The notes: generated from the sequence alone by a model not told the origin. 64,000 nucleotides of DNA from Reichenbachiella agarivorans (GCF_025502585.1 NZ_CP106679.1:1345001-1409000); one strand, 5' to 3'. Positions 42,835 to 52,045 are shown, counted from the first letter of the stretch. Translations and numbers: made by a program.

Positions 42835-44715
42835 AATATCCCTTCGCTCAAATACCTCTGGCACAAAATGCTAGATGGCTTTTTACGATTCCCTCTGACG
42901 ATCGTCTCATCAGCCATTGGTTGTGCTGTAGCGATCTATTTGACAGAGAAGGAATTCAACAGTGTCAACATCCTGCCATATGTCAATGTCCTGCTCACTT
43001 GCGTGATGGGAATCCCTCTGTTTTTTTGTGTCTCCATTCTCACTAGGCATTACCAATTTGATCGAGTCAAAACCACTTTAGCATGGATTATTTCGATACT
43101 TTTTCTTGGGTTGATTTTTTACTCTCTACCCAGCACAGAGTCCACACACAATACCTCAGTTCCCTACATTCGATACGTCATTTATAACCTAGCCATCCAT
43201 CTTCTCGTCTCGTTCATTCCCTTCTTGACGAAAGGACACGTCAACGGCTTTTGGAATTACAATCTTCATCTTTTTATTCGGTTTCTGACATCTTTGGTCT
43301 ATTCTGGTTTTTTGTATACAGGTCTTTGCATGGCGCTACTTTCACTCAATCTGCTGTTCAACATAGACATAGATGAAAAGCTCTACTTCGAGCTTTACAT
43401 TCTTGTCCAAGGATTGTTCAACACTTGGTTCTTTGTTTCAGGCGTTGATGCTGATTTCAGTCAGCTAGATACAGATAGATCTTACCCTCTTGGATTAAAA
43501 ATCTTTACGCAATATATCCTAATGCCCCTGTTGGTTTTGTACTTGATCATCTTGTATGGGTATGGATTCAAAATCATCGTGAGTTGGGATTGGCCAAAGG
43601 GCATTGTTGCCTATCTCATCAGTTGCGTCGCAGTCTTGGGTATCTTCAACCTCCTGCTCATGTATCCATACAGCAAAATCGAAGCAGCCAACTATTGGAT
43701 CAAACGGTTCTCGAAGGTGTACTACTATACGCTCATTCCGCTGATCCTGCTCCTTTTCATCGCGATCTATCTCAGGATCGGTGATTATGGGATTACCGTC
43801 AACCGCTACATTCTCGTTTTGTTGGGTATATGGCTTTCTATCGTTACGGTCTATTTTATTTCTGGGAGAGAAAACATCAAGTTTATCCCCATATCTCTGA
43901 CGCTGGTATTGGTTATTACTTCCTTTGGTCCTTGGGGTATTTTCTCATGGAGTGAAAGAAGCCAAGTCAATCGTCTCAAAAAATATTTGGAGGAAAACGG
44001 CATTCTCGAAAATGGAAAAATTATCAATGAAATCACTTGGATTCCAGACAGCACGTTGAATTCTTCAACAGGCATGCACAAACCCTCCTACATTCAACTG
44101 CCTGATTCCATCCACAACGAAATCATCTCTATTGTCCAATACTTAGACGACTATCACGGGTTCAAACAAATCCGACCTTGGTACAAACAGAATGTCGACT
44201 CACTGATGTCGATTCACGAACAAAACCTGACATACACACCAGATGAAGGGAACAAATACCTCGAAATTGCCAACCTTGATCCTTACTACCAATATCCAAA
44301 CGAATACCTTTATTTTCACTTTAGCAGAAATACCAAGGAATGGATAGACACCAAAAACTACGACAAGATGCTGCTCGTTGAATGCTCCATCTACGATAAC
44401 CAAAGCTGTGTCAGTGACTATCATGAAAACAACACCGTAAACAATCAGGTGATCGTAAACTCAGACACAACCATCCCACTCAAAATCGTATTAGAGACCG
44501 ATACATTGAACATATCCATGACGGATCTGCTGCTGGAACTCATGCACAAGCATGAAGAAAAGCAGTACAATCTGCCTATCAGCACCATGATGCTCGATTA
44601 TCAACAAGACAATCATGATCTTAAAATCATTTTTAATCAAATTCGATTAAACGGAGACCAAGAGTCCATTCAACTGAATCAGCTAGATTTTATCCTCCTT
44701 TATAGGTATTTGTAG
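42832..44715 (+). CDS. DUF4153 membrane protein
   Basis: A 627-residue polytopic membrane protein. Residues 1-380 hold about 11 hydrophobic segments, starting with FPLTIVSSAIGCAVAIYL; the family hallmark is a run of membrane helices with YPLGLKIFTQYILMPLLVLYLIILYGYGFKIIV, in pieces. The remaining C-terminal ~230 residues are soluble and rich in Asp/Asn, probably extracellular or periplasmic (SIMSIHEQN..., LDPYYQYPNEYLYFHF). DUF4153 function is unknown. Same strand as VOC and WG genes. Confidence 0.8.
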   Translation: MNIPSLKYLWHKMLDGFLRFPLTIVSSAIGCAVAIYLTEKEFNSVNILPYVNVLLTCVMGIPLFFCVSILTRHYQFDRVKTTLAWIISILFLGLIFYSLPSTESTHNTSVPYIRYVIYNLAIHLLVSFIPFLTKGHVNGFWNYNLHLFIRFLTSLVYSGFLYTGLCMALLSLNLLFNIDIDEKLYFELYILVQGLFNTWFFVSGVDADFSQLDTDRSYPLGLKIFTQYILMPLLVLYLIILYGYGFKIIVSWDWPKGIVAYLISCVAVLGIFNLLLMYPYSKIEAANYWIKRFSKVYYYTLIPLILLLFIAIYLRIGDYGITVNRYILVLLGIWLSIVTVYFISGRENIKFIPISLTLVLVITSFGPWGIFSWSERSQVNRLKKYLEENGILENGKIINEITWIPDSTLNSSTGMHKPSYIQLPDSIHNEIISIVQYLDDYHGFKQIRPWYKQNVDSLMSIHEQNLTYTPDEGNKYLEIANLDPYYQYPNEYLYFHFSRNTKEWIDTKNYDKMLLVECSIYDNQSCVSDYHENNTVNNQVIVNSDTTIPLKIVLETDTLNISMTDLLLELMHKHEEKQYNLPISTMMLDYQQDNHDLKIIFNQIRLNGDQESIQLNQLDFILLYRYL

Positions 44716-44757
44716 CAGCAATCACATGCTTTGATCCTTGAGAAGGAAAATTCGTAC

Positions 44758-44765
44758 TACCTTCG
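44758..44765 (+). promoter_or_regulatory. Possible promoter -7 box (TACCTTCG) of the WG gene
   Basis: TACCTTCG (44758-44765) is close to the Bacteroidota TAnnTTTG -7 element, with TTG 17 bases upstream (44738-44740), slightly short of the usual 19-21. It lies about 65 bases before the ATG at 44829. Confidence 0.3.
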
Positions 44766-44828
44766 CAGTTAGTTAATTAGCTTTTCACGTGATCAATCAG
44801 GTTTTTGCACAAGGTTAAATTCATATCG

Positions 44829-46550
44829 ATGCTCCAGCACTGTAGCAGTGTGTTTATTCTTTGCCTGATATGCCTGATATGCCTGATTAGTTTTTCGGCA
44901 CTAGGTCAAAGTGATTATGACATGCAGGGGGGACTTTCCGAAGGACTCAAAAGTGTACGCTCCAAGAGCACCAAACTGTGGGGCTTTGTCAATGAAAACA
45001 ACCAAGAAGTGATTCATTGCAAATACGATCTGGTAGAACCCTTCGAAAACAGTCTGTCCATTATCCAATACAAAAATTATTATGGTGTAATCAACCAAAG
45101 CGATAGCTTGATCATCCCACCTATCTATGACGATCTCAAATCCGTAGACAATCATTCCTTTACAGTCAGACTGAGAGGAAGCGAAGGTGCTGTCAATGAA
45201 TACGGAATCGAAATTATTCCTATTAAATATCAAAAAGTCATCGCCGTGGACAAAGACCTTATCATCGTCAAGATGGACAATGATTGGGCGCTGGTCAATC
45301 ATGCAGGTGAATTCCTCTCGGGTTTTATCTATCAACAAATATATCCCATGCGCGAAGGGATGATTAAAGTAAAAATAGATAGGTCTTATGGGTTTTTGAA
45401 TGCCAAAGGAAAAATGATCATAGCAGCCAACTTTGACAACTTAAAGTATTTTTCTGAAGGGTTATCACCTGCCAAAAAAGGGGAGTACTGGGGAGCAATT
45501 AACAAAAAAGGTCAAACAGTCATCGATTATTTGTACGAAGACATGGATCCGGTGCAAGATGGACTAGCAAAAGTCAACCTCAATGGAAAGCAAGGATTCA
45601 TCAACACACAAGGTCAAGAAATCATTGCCATCAGATACAAAAACGTAGAATTCAGAGACAGTCATGTAATCTGCGCAGAAGAGCCTTTGGGCCTATTGCT
45701 ATTCAACCCAGAAGGTCAGTTGCTGTCTGACAAACACTACGACAAACCCAAGTACTGGAAGGACTATTACAAAGTAAGCGATGACAAAATATTGGTGATC
45801 AGAAAAGGTCTGTATGGATACCTCAATCAAGATGGCAGTGAGTTTGTCCCCTGTCAGTACGATGAGGCCAAACCTTTTGAAGAAGGAATTGCCAAAGTCA
45901 AGATAGATGACAAATGGGGCCTCTTGGATAAAAACAACAACATCATCCTCGATATCAAATATGACAAGATTTCAAAGTTCAACAATGGATTAGCAGTAGT
46001 CTCAGAAAACGGGTATCTAGGGTTAGTCAATCAGTCTGGCAGACTTATCTCCAGAGTAAATTATGACCTACTGGAGCCCACATCTGATTTTCAATTTATC
46101 ATTCGCAAAGAATCAAAATATGGTGTCCTTGATCAATTTGGTGTCCCAATTATTCCAGTAGAATACGATAGCCTGTACAAGAATCTATACAGCGCAGGCT
46201 ACTTCGTAAAGCGAAGCGATAAGTGGGGGTATTTGGATGAAATGGGTGGCCTAAAACTACTAGTCCAATACGAAAAGATACAAGTCTATGATGACGAGAC
46301 GGTCATCGTACAAAAAAACGGCAAAAGTGCACTGATGAATCTAGACAATCATGTCAAGATTCCATTCAATTATGAAAAGCTAACGCTTACGCCTGAAAAA
46401 TTCATTAGAATAGAAACCAATGGCAAAGTTGGACTTGCATCACTCAATGGACAGGTACTGATCAAACCCAAATATGAAGACATTCGTCATATCAAAACCT
46501 ATTCGGCAGAAGTCCAGCGCAAAGGTGACTGGATGACTGTACACTTCTAG
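44829..46550 (+). CDS. WG-repeat protein
   Basis: A secreted protein of 573 residues from the ATG at 44829 (the frame opens at a TTG at 44805, but the signal peptide starts at 44829). The signal region is MLQHCSSVFILCLICLICLISFSALGQ. About eleven WG-type repeats follow, each of about 45 residues, e.g. LWGFVNENNQEVI, YGVINQSDSLIIPP, GYLNQDGSEFVPCQYDEAKPF, WGLLDKNNNIILDIKYD, WGYLDEMGGLKLLVQYEK. The repeats form beta-strands for binding or display; the function of WG proteins is unknown. The signal region contains a 9-bp tandem repeat. No further partner gene is adjacent; the sensor kinase lies convergently downstream. Confidence 0.88.
   Translation: MLQHCSSVFILCLICLICLISFSALGQSDYDMQGGLSEGLKSVRSKSTKLWGFVNENNQEVIHCKYDLVEPFENSLSIIQYKNYYGVINQSDSLIIPPIYDDLKSVDNHSFTVRLRGSEGAVNEYGIEIIPIKYQKVIAVDKDLIIVKMDNDWALVNHAGEFLSGFIYQQIYPMREGMIKVKIDRSYGFLNAKGKMIIAANFDNLKYFSEGLSPAKKGEYWGAINKKGQTVIDYLYEDMDPVQDGLAKVNLNGKQGFINTQGQEIIAIRYKNVEFRDSHVICAEEPLGLLLFNPEGQLLSDKHYDKPKYWKDYYKVSDDKILVIRKGLYGYLNQDGSEFVPCQYDEAKPFEEGIAKVKIDDKWGLLDKNNNIILDIKYDKISKFNNGLAVVSENGYLGLVNQSGRLISRVNYDLLEPTSDFQFIIRKESKYGVLDQFGVPIIPVEYDSLYKNLYSAGYFVKRSDKWGYLDEMGGLKLLVQYEKIQVYDDETVIVQKNGKSALMNLDNHVKIPFNYEKLTLTPEKFIRIETNGKVGLASLNGQVLIKPKYEDIRHIKTYSAEVQRKGDWMTVHF
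44862..44888 (+). repeat. Three 9-bp tandem units in the signal peptide of the WG protein
   Basis: TGCCTGATA occurs at 44862-44870 and 44871-44879, with TGCCTGATT at 44880-44888. The units are in frame and encode CLI CLI CLI. Slippage at this site would change the length of the hydrophobic core and could alter export. Confidence 0.85.
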
Positions 46551-46576
46551 TAGTAGGTTATTCCTAAACACAGTCA

Positions 46577-47911
46577 TCATGCCCTATTGAGTTCAAAGCT
46601 CATCACAGTGCCTTTGTTGACTTCACTCTGCACTTCGAGAGATGATTTGTGTGCCAAAATCAACGCACGACATATCTTGAGTCCTAAACCTATTCCCTTC
46701 TCATTTTTAGTCCCTAGTTTGGTGGCAAAAGTGCTTTTCAATTTGACCAAATCCTGTGGAGAAATCCCAACACCCTCATCTATGACACTGATTCTCACTT
46801 TGTTGCTCGGGGCTGCCACGCTTTGTAGCGTAATCGTATCATCTTTGCTAGAAAATTTGACGGCATTACTGATGAAGTTTCTCAAAATCGATTTGATCAT
46901 GTCAGGTTGCCCAAAGACATCATCCACCTCTAGGTTGACACGAAACAGGATTTCTTTTTCCTCAAATGCCTCCGAAAAAAGAAACTTGAGATCTTCCACC
47001 ACGCTAGAAATATTGACTGGCCCCTTCTCAAAATCAGCCTCATCACTCTGACTTTTGATCCAAATCAAGATATCGTTGATCAAGAAGTTGACAGTCGAAA
47101 CTTGAGTTTCTATTTTTCCGATGTACTCCATGGTTTCATCTTGTGTCAGGTCTCCACCTTTTGCCAGTTCTAATACCCCATGCAAACTTGCCAAAGGAGA
47201 GCGCACATCATGAGCCAATATGGCAATGAGGTCTTTACGCATTTCGCTCAGCGAGTTGACCCTGAGATAACTTTCCTTGATTCTGGTGTCTTCTTCGGCC
47301 AGCAATTCTGTCCTGTTAAAACTCAACCTGTTTTGCCGTTCGATTTGATATTTGGTCAATGTGAGCCCACTCAAAGTCATAATATAAAGCATCGTCGTAT
47401 TGACCAACTCGTAAGAGTCATCAAAGAAAACAACCGCAAGAATAATCCCTAATAGTGTGATAGGAGCCAAAATCAAGGAATGTCCATACATAATCCCTGA
47501 AAAAACAAAAGAACCAAATACCACTAGCAACATGATACTATGTATGCCTGACAGACCATTGCCACTAGTCTTGATGAGCCACAACTGTGACAAAATGGTA
47601 AAAAAGAAGATAATGATGGGGATCAAATATGGCCGATCTATATAGTGTCCCTTTTCCATGCGGGTCACCAGCCAGATAAACAACAAGTAAAGAGGAATAA
47701 AGACAAAAACTTGCCAAAGGATGGATTCGATATGTCTTTGATGAAAAAAGTAATAATCCTTGATGGCATAGATCCCGTTGAACAAGACCAACAAAATCAA
47801 AAAATACTTGACATACCTGATCTCTGTCCGAATATTGAAGAGCCTAAACCCTGCTTCCAATTCGTCATCATGAAACTGAAGACTCCAAGTATTGATAAAT
47901 GATTTTGACAT
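46577..47911 (-). CDS. Membrane sensor histidine kinase
   Basis: A 444-residue kinase. Residues 35-205 contain about six membrane segments (7TM-like input, no large periplasmic domain). The H box is AILAHDVRSPLASLHGVLEL at about 230, the N box NFISNAVKFSSKDD near 350, and the G boxes DEGVGISPQDL and GIGLGLKICRAL near 385-420. All catalytic motifs are intact. No response regulator gene is adjacent, so it is an orphan whose partner is encoded elsewhere. It is convergent with the WG-repeat gene. Confidence 0.9.
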   Translation of the reverse strand: MSKSFINTWSLQFHDDELEAGFRLFNIRTEIRYVKYFLILLVLFNGIYAIKDYYFFHQRHIESILWQVFVFIPLYLLFIWLVTRMEKGHYIDRPYLIPIIIFFFTILSQLWLIKTSGNGLSGIHSIMLLVVFGSFVFSGIMYGHSLILAPITLLGIILAVVFFDDSYELVNTTMLYIMTLSGLTLTKYQIERQNRLSFNRTELLAEEDTRIKESYLRVNSLSEMRKDLIAILAHDVRSPLASLHGVLELAKGGDLTQDETMEYIGKIETQVSTVNFLINDILIWIKSQSDEADFEKGPVNISSVVEDLKFLFSEAFEEKEILFRVNLEVDDVFGQPDMIKSILRNFISNAVKFSSKDDTITLQSVAAPSNKVRISVIDEGVGISPQDLVKLKSTFATKLGTKNEKGIGLGLKICRALILAHKSSLEVQSEVNKGTVMSFELNRA

Positions 47912-48008
47912 CCCCCTAATAATCCACTTGCACTGAGCAAGATAGCTACTTAGTTTTTCACTTAAAAGAAAATAAAACTAATTGAACCAACTGCTGGATT
48001 TTCAATAC

Positions 48009-50222
48009 TTACAGATTACTAGTCTTTGAAGAGGTCATTGTCAGTCGCTTTAGCATATCTCTGACTTTGTCTGTTCCGAAGATACTATACTTAGCAGCCG
48101 ATTGATTACCTCCGACTTTGATGGTATGCGCTGTGTCCGGCATGGCCTTAAATGTATCTTCGTCAGTCCAATCGTCTCCTATAGCCATCACAAAGTCCGC
48201 CTTGTAGCGTTTGAGCCAATTGGTCGCTGCACGACCTTTGTTCACCTCGGTACTTTTAATCTCGATCACCATGTCGCCTTCCAGTACTTGCAGGTTCTGA
48301 TTAGACGCCAAGTATTTCAAATGACTCATGAGCTCTCTGGTGCGGAGTTCTCCCAGACCTGTCTCCACTTTGCGGTAGTGCCACACCAGCGAATAGTCCT
48401 TCTCCTCGATAAAGGATCCTGGGGTTCGGTTGACATAGCCTTCCAATACGTCCTTGATGTTTGACATCCACATATTGGTCAAATGAGTGATGGTTTCCCA
48501 TTCTCCACCTGCCTTTCTCAACCATACGCCATGCTCAGCGATCAAATCCATTCTCCTGCCCGTAAACCACTTCTCCAAAGTTGTTTTGTCACGGCCGCTT
48601 ATGATCACTACATGTGTATTAGGGTATTTCAGGATTTCATCTAGGATCTCGTAGAGTTCGTCGTTGGGGATGGCCAATTGTGGATCAGGATGAAAGCCCG
48701 TCAGCGTACCGTCATAGTCCAAAAACAACAGTCTTTCCTTTGCTTTCTTAAATTCCTTTCTGATAGTGGTGATGGTCTTTTCATCTATGATCTTAGTCTT
48801 CTGTGCCAACTGTCTCTTCTTGACATGATCGAGGCGATTCATAAACAAATCTACCCAATGATAAATGTTGTAGCGCTGCAAGGTATCCTGCATCACAGTC
48901 ATGCGTCGGATTTGTTCCTCCTCACTCATTTCCAGCGCATCTTTGATTGCTTCTATCATCTGTGTTTGATTGTTGGGATTGACCAAAATCGCATCGGACA
49001 GCTCTTTGGATGCTCCAGCCATCTCACTCAAGATCAACACTCCCTTCTTCTCCAACTTGCTGGCTATAAACTCCTTGGCGACCAAATTCATCCCATCTCT
49101 CAACGGACTCACAAATCCTACATGTGCCATGCGATAAAATGCCGACAAGGCATGTAGCGGATAGGACCGGTAGAAATAATGTACTGGGGTCCAACTCAAC
49201 CTGCCAAACTGGCCATTGATCCTACCGACCAATAAATCTATTTCTTCTTTCAATTCTTTGTACTTGTCCACTTGATAGCGCGAGGGGACGACAATCATGA
49301 CCAGAGATACTTTGCGCTGGTATTGTGGATATTTCTCCAGGAATTTTTCGAATGCTCTGACTCTCTGAGGTATCCCTTTGGAATAATCCAATCGATCAAT
49401 GGATAGCATCATTTGAGGTGTGTTGATGGCTGTCCTGTACTCTACCTCCTTTTGTAGGGTCTCGGGGTGGGCAGCCGTCTGATGGTATTTGTCATAGTCG
49501 ATACCCATGGGCAAGGCATCCGCCATGATTTGGCGATTGTTGTGATTGATGATCCCATGATCATTGCCGATTCCGGCCAAGCGATTGACAGAAGATAAAA
49601 AGTGTCTTGTGTCATCATACGTATGGAAACCTAAAAAATCCGCACCCAACATGCCCAACAATAGCTCCCTACGACGAGGTAGCAACCTAAACGACTCATA
49701 AGACGGGAAAGGAATGTGCAGAAAGAATCCTATTTTCAAATCTGGCTTCTTCTTTCTGAGCAATTCAGGAACCAGCAGCAGTTGATAATCATGAATCCAA
49801 ATCGTGTCCTGAGCATTGCATTCCGCCAAAACCGCATCAGCAAACTTCTGATTCACTTTTTTATACGATTCCCAAGTGTTTTCATCAAAGATCGAATATT
49901 GATTGAAATAGTGAAAATTGGGCCACAGGGTCTCGTTAGAAAACCCTTCGTAGTACAACTCCAAGTCCTCATCAGTCAAGAAGACCGGAACCATGCTTTG
50001 CGACTCCAGTATTTCCGTTGTATTTTTTTTCTCTTCTTTGGTAGTCAATGTAGCTCCTGGCCAACCGATCCATAGGTTGTTGCCACTCTTGTAGATGGAG
50101 CCTAGACCAGTAGCTAGACCTCCCTCAGTAGCCTGAAAATCCAACCCTTCGGCAGATTTGACCACTTTTACGGGCAGGCGATTAGAAACAATAATTGTTT
50201 TTGGAGCAGGTTTTACGGACAT
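48009..50222 (-). CDS. Trehalose-6-phosphate synthase/phosphatase fusion (OtsAB)
   Basis: A 737-residue bifunctional enzyme. Residues 8-470 are a GT20 trehalose-6-phosphate synthase: IIVSNRLPVKV, GGLATGLGSIYKSGNNLWIGWPG, IWIHDYQLLLVPELLRKK, the RLDYSKGIPQRVRAFEKFLE core and GMNLVAKEFIA. Residues 495-720 are an OtsB/HAD phosphatase: LFLDYDGTLTGF (nucleophile Asp), VIISGRDKTTL, IAEHGVWLR and MAIGDDWTDEDTF. It makes trehalose from UDP-glucose and glucose-6-phosphate in two steps. An inverted repeat lies in its leader. The GH15 gene 8.6 kb away on the other strand may handle the related sugar. Confidence 0.95.
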   Translation of the reverse strand: MSVKPAPKTIIVSNRLPVKVVKSAEGLDFQATEGGLATGLGSIYKSGNNLWIGWPGATLTTKEEKKNTTEILESQSMVPVFLTDEDLELYYEGFSNETLWPNFHYFNQYSIFDENTWESYKKVNQKFADAVLAECNAQDTIWIHDYQLLLVPELLRKKKPDLKIGFFLHIPFPSYESFRLLPRRRELLLGMLGADFLGFHTYDDTRHFLSSVNRLAGIGNDHGIINHNNRQIMADALPMGIDYDKYHQTAAHPETLQKEVEYRTAINTPQMMLSIDRLDYSKGIPQRVRAFEKFLEKYPQYQRKVSLVMIVVPSRYQVDKYKELKEEIDLLVGRINGQFGRLSWTPVHYFYRSYPLHALSAFYRMAHVGFVSPLRDGMNLVAKEFIASKLEKKGVLILSEMAGASKELSDAILVNPNNQTQMIEAIKDALEMSEEEQIRRMTVMQDTLQRYNIYHWVDLFMNRLDHVKKRQLAQKTKIIDEKTITTIRKEFKKAKERLLFLDYDGTLTGFHPDPQLAIPNDELYEILDEILKYPNTHVVIISGRDKTTLEKWFTGRRMDLIAEHGVWLRKAGGEWETITHLTNMWMSNIKDVLEGYVNRTPGSFIEEKDYSLVWHYRKVETGLGELRTRELMSHLKYLASNQNLQVLEGDMVIEIKSTEVNKGRAATNWLKRYKADFVMAIGDDWTDEDTFKAMPDTAHTIKVGGNQSAAKYSIFGTDKVRDMLKRLTMTSSKTSNL

Positions 50223-50242
50223 ACATCGGAGTTTTCTTGTCT

Positions 50243-50274
50243 ACGGTCTCTTATTGACCGTTGGTTCAAAATTA
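50243..50274 (-). promoter_or_regulatory. otsAB leader: -7 box-like TAATTTTG and a 6-bp inverted repeat
   Basis: Read on the minus strand, TAATTTTG (50267-50274) matches the Bacteroidota -7 consensus TAnnTTTG. Downstream ACGGTC (50243-50248) pairs with GACCGT (50256-50261) across 7 bases. No clear TTTG -33 element is present. These would lie between promoter and the start codon at 50222. Confidence 0.4.
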
Positions 50275-50304
50275 ATGATTATTGACTAGACCCTGAGAGT
50301 CTCT

Positions 50305-51480
50305 TCAATACAATAATATGTCTTTTCGCAGGTCTTTGAATCTATACAGGTCATGTTTCTCCAAATCCTCCAATTCCTGGTAGCTCCCATTGCGCTCTAT
50401 CCACTTTCTGACTAGATCAGTACCATTGAGGATGTCGATCGGCAGCAACTTGGCTTCATACTCATAGGGAGGTTGTTTCCACGCAAAGTTCTCTCCCAGA
50501 TGATGATAAAACTCTCTGTTGAGCATTTGTCCTACTCGCCACGGCTTGAACTGCACATAATCGGTCACATGGATTTGATAGCCATGACAGACCTTGCCCG
50601 TATGCTTTTGAAAGGTCGGCACAAAGGAAACAGGCCTCAGCACAAATCCCGTCAAACCTGCCTTTTGGAACTCCCTGTTGAGGCGATCTAGCAATTCATA
50701 ATTCTTGATCGATGGATGCCCTACTGTCTCCAAACTCTTGGTGGTCCCTCTGCCCTCAGAGATATTCGTCCCCTCAAAAATCACCGTAGCAGTGAAAGTA
50801 AAGGCGGTTTCTATCGCAGCTAGATTGGGTGAGGGCAGTACCCAAGGCAATTGGGTCTCCCAAAAGAACATGTCTCTCGTCCAACCAGTCATAGTGATCA
50901 CACGCAAGGCACAATCCAGCCCCCAGTATTTTTTGCCCATCATCGCCACCTCACCCATGGTCATGCCATGGCGCATTGGGATCGGGTAGCGACCTACAAA
51001 GGATCGAAAATCCATGTCCAAAACATTGCCCTCTACAGCGACTCCCCCGATAGGGTTGGGTCGGTCGAGTACAATCACCTCGATACCTAACTCGGCGCAG
51101 GCTTCCATCATGTAAGTCAGCGTGTAGATATAGGTATAAACTCTCGTCCCCACATCCTGCAGATCCACAATCACATGATCGATGCCTTCCAGCATCTCAG
51201 GCGTTGGTTTTCGGGTTTCGGAATAAAGACTATATACGGGGAGTTGAAAATGCTCGTGAAAGAAGTGATCCGTCTCCACCATGTTGTCCTGCACGTCAGC
51301 AAAAATGCCATGCTGCGGAGAAAATAACTTCTTCAGCCGATCACCAAATAGGTTTTTGACGGTCAGGATTCCATGCTGGTAATGCTCATCGACAGAGGCC
51401 GCATGACAGAGGTAGGCAACATTGCCTTTGATGGACGAAACGTGATCTTTGAGTTGAGAGAGACCGGTTTGTGTTTTCAT
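50305..51480 (-). CDS. NamZ-like (DUF1343) hydrolase
   Basis: A 391-residue protein of the exo-beta-N-acetylmuramidase NamZ (DUF1343, GH171) family. Family blocks: GNVAYLCHAASVDEHYQHG, KLFSPQHGIFADVQDNM, DLQDVGTRVYTYIYTLTYMMEA and VLDRPNPIGGVAVEGN, then EGTNISEGRGTTKSLE. NamZ enzymes release N-acetylmuramic acid from peptidoglycan fragments. Unlike the well-studied members, no signal peptide is visible at the N-terminus (MKTQTGLSQLKDHVSS), so it may act in the cytoplasm on recycled muropeptides or use another start. It is on the same strand as otsAB, 82 bases upstream. Confidence 0.88.
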   Translation of the reverse strand: MKTQTGLSQLKDHVSSIKGNVAYLCHAASVDEHYQHGILTVKNLFGDRLKKLFSPQHGIFADVQDNMVETDHFFHEHFQLPVYSLYSETRKPTPEMLEGIDHVIVDLQDVGTRVYTYIYTLTYMMEACAELGIEVIVLDRPNPIGGVAVEGNVLDMDFRSFVGRYPIPMRHGMTMGEVAMMGKKYWGLDCALRVITMTGWTRDMFFWETQLPWVLPSPNLAAIETAFTFTATVIFEGTNISEGRGTTKSLETVGHPSIKNYELLDRLNREFQKAGLTGFVLRPVSFVPTFQKHTGKVCHGYQIHVTDYVQFKPWRVGQMLNREFYHHLGENFAWKQPPYEYEAKLLPIDILNGTDLVRKWIERNGSYQELEDLEKHDLYRFKDLRKDILLY

Positions 51481-51527
51481 GGATCAAATATAATGAGCAA
51501 TTAGGAGCTGATACCGATTACTATGCC

Positions 51528-51914
51528 TTAGCTCACCTTTTTAAATTCTGCCTTGATCAACTCATTTTTGATCTTCTTGCTTGGAAGAAAGGCCAACTTC
51601 AACTTGCTGATGTCACGAGCCGACACCTCCTCAGGAGTCTGTTTACCAACCGCAGATGCATGGACGCTAAAAATCCCCAATCCATCCAACTTGACATTGC
51701 GACCGTCCATCACCAACTCAGGAATCAAGTCAATTAGCGAATGGATCACTCCGATCACATCAGCCTCATTGAAAGTCGATCGCTTACTGATCATACGGCA
51801 GACGTCATCCAAATCCGAGACCTTTCTGTTGGTAAGTATAGGATAGTATCGAGGGTCGTTGACACCTGCGATGCCCGCAGGTCGTTTGCTTACTACTTTG
51901 TATTTGATAGACAT
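51528..51914 (-). CDS. HU-like DNA-binding protein (HU-HIG type)
   Basis: A 128-residue basic protein of the Bacteroidota HU-like group. The body reads DLDDVCRMISKRSTFNEADVIGVIHSLIDLIPELVMDGRNVKLDGLGIFSVHA, in pieces; this is the HU/IHF fold with the DNA-arm region GLGIFSVHASAVGKQTPEEV. The N-terminal block YKVVSKRPAGIAGVNDPRYYPILTNR is a common extension in this group. The C-terminus is Lys-rich. Its upstream region carries five 22-bp direct repeats. It probably shapes nucleoid DNA or controls genes; being autoregulated through the repeats is inference. Confidence 0.8.
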   Translation of the reverse strand: MSIKYKVVSKRPAGIAGVNDPRYYPILTNRKVSDLDDVCRMISKRSTFNEADVIGVIHSLIDLIPELVMDGRNVKLDGLGIFSVHASAVGKQTPEEVSARDISKLKLAFLPSKKIKNELIKAEFKKVS

Positions 51915-51935
51915 ATACTGATAATTTGATAGAAA

Positions 51936-52045
51936 GATAGGTGTTTTAATTCAAAATGATACGTATCCAAATACAAAATGATAGGTATTATAATAATTTT
52001 AGATGGGTATCTAAATTAGTAAAGATACGTATCATTTATACAATC
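51936..52045. repeat. Five 22-bp direct repeats with a GATACGTATC core upstream of the HU-like gene
   Basis: Five copies begin at exact 22-base steps: 51936, 51958, 51980, 52002 and 52024. The ten-base cores are GATAGGTGTT, GATACGTATC, GATAGGTATT, GATGGGTATC and GATACGTATC. Two copies are perfect palindromes. Each core is followed by an A/T-rich spacer. The array covers 22 to about 130 bases upstream of the HU-like ATG on the minus strand, in the gap after uvrA. Spacing of two helical turns suggests cooperative binding on one DNA face. Confidence 0.85.

Noticed and set aside
51936-52045. Plasmid-type iteron origin
   Set aside because: The 22-bp repeats resemble iterons, but no Rep gene, DnaA box or partition gene is nearby, and the neighbours are core chromosomal genes.
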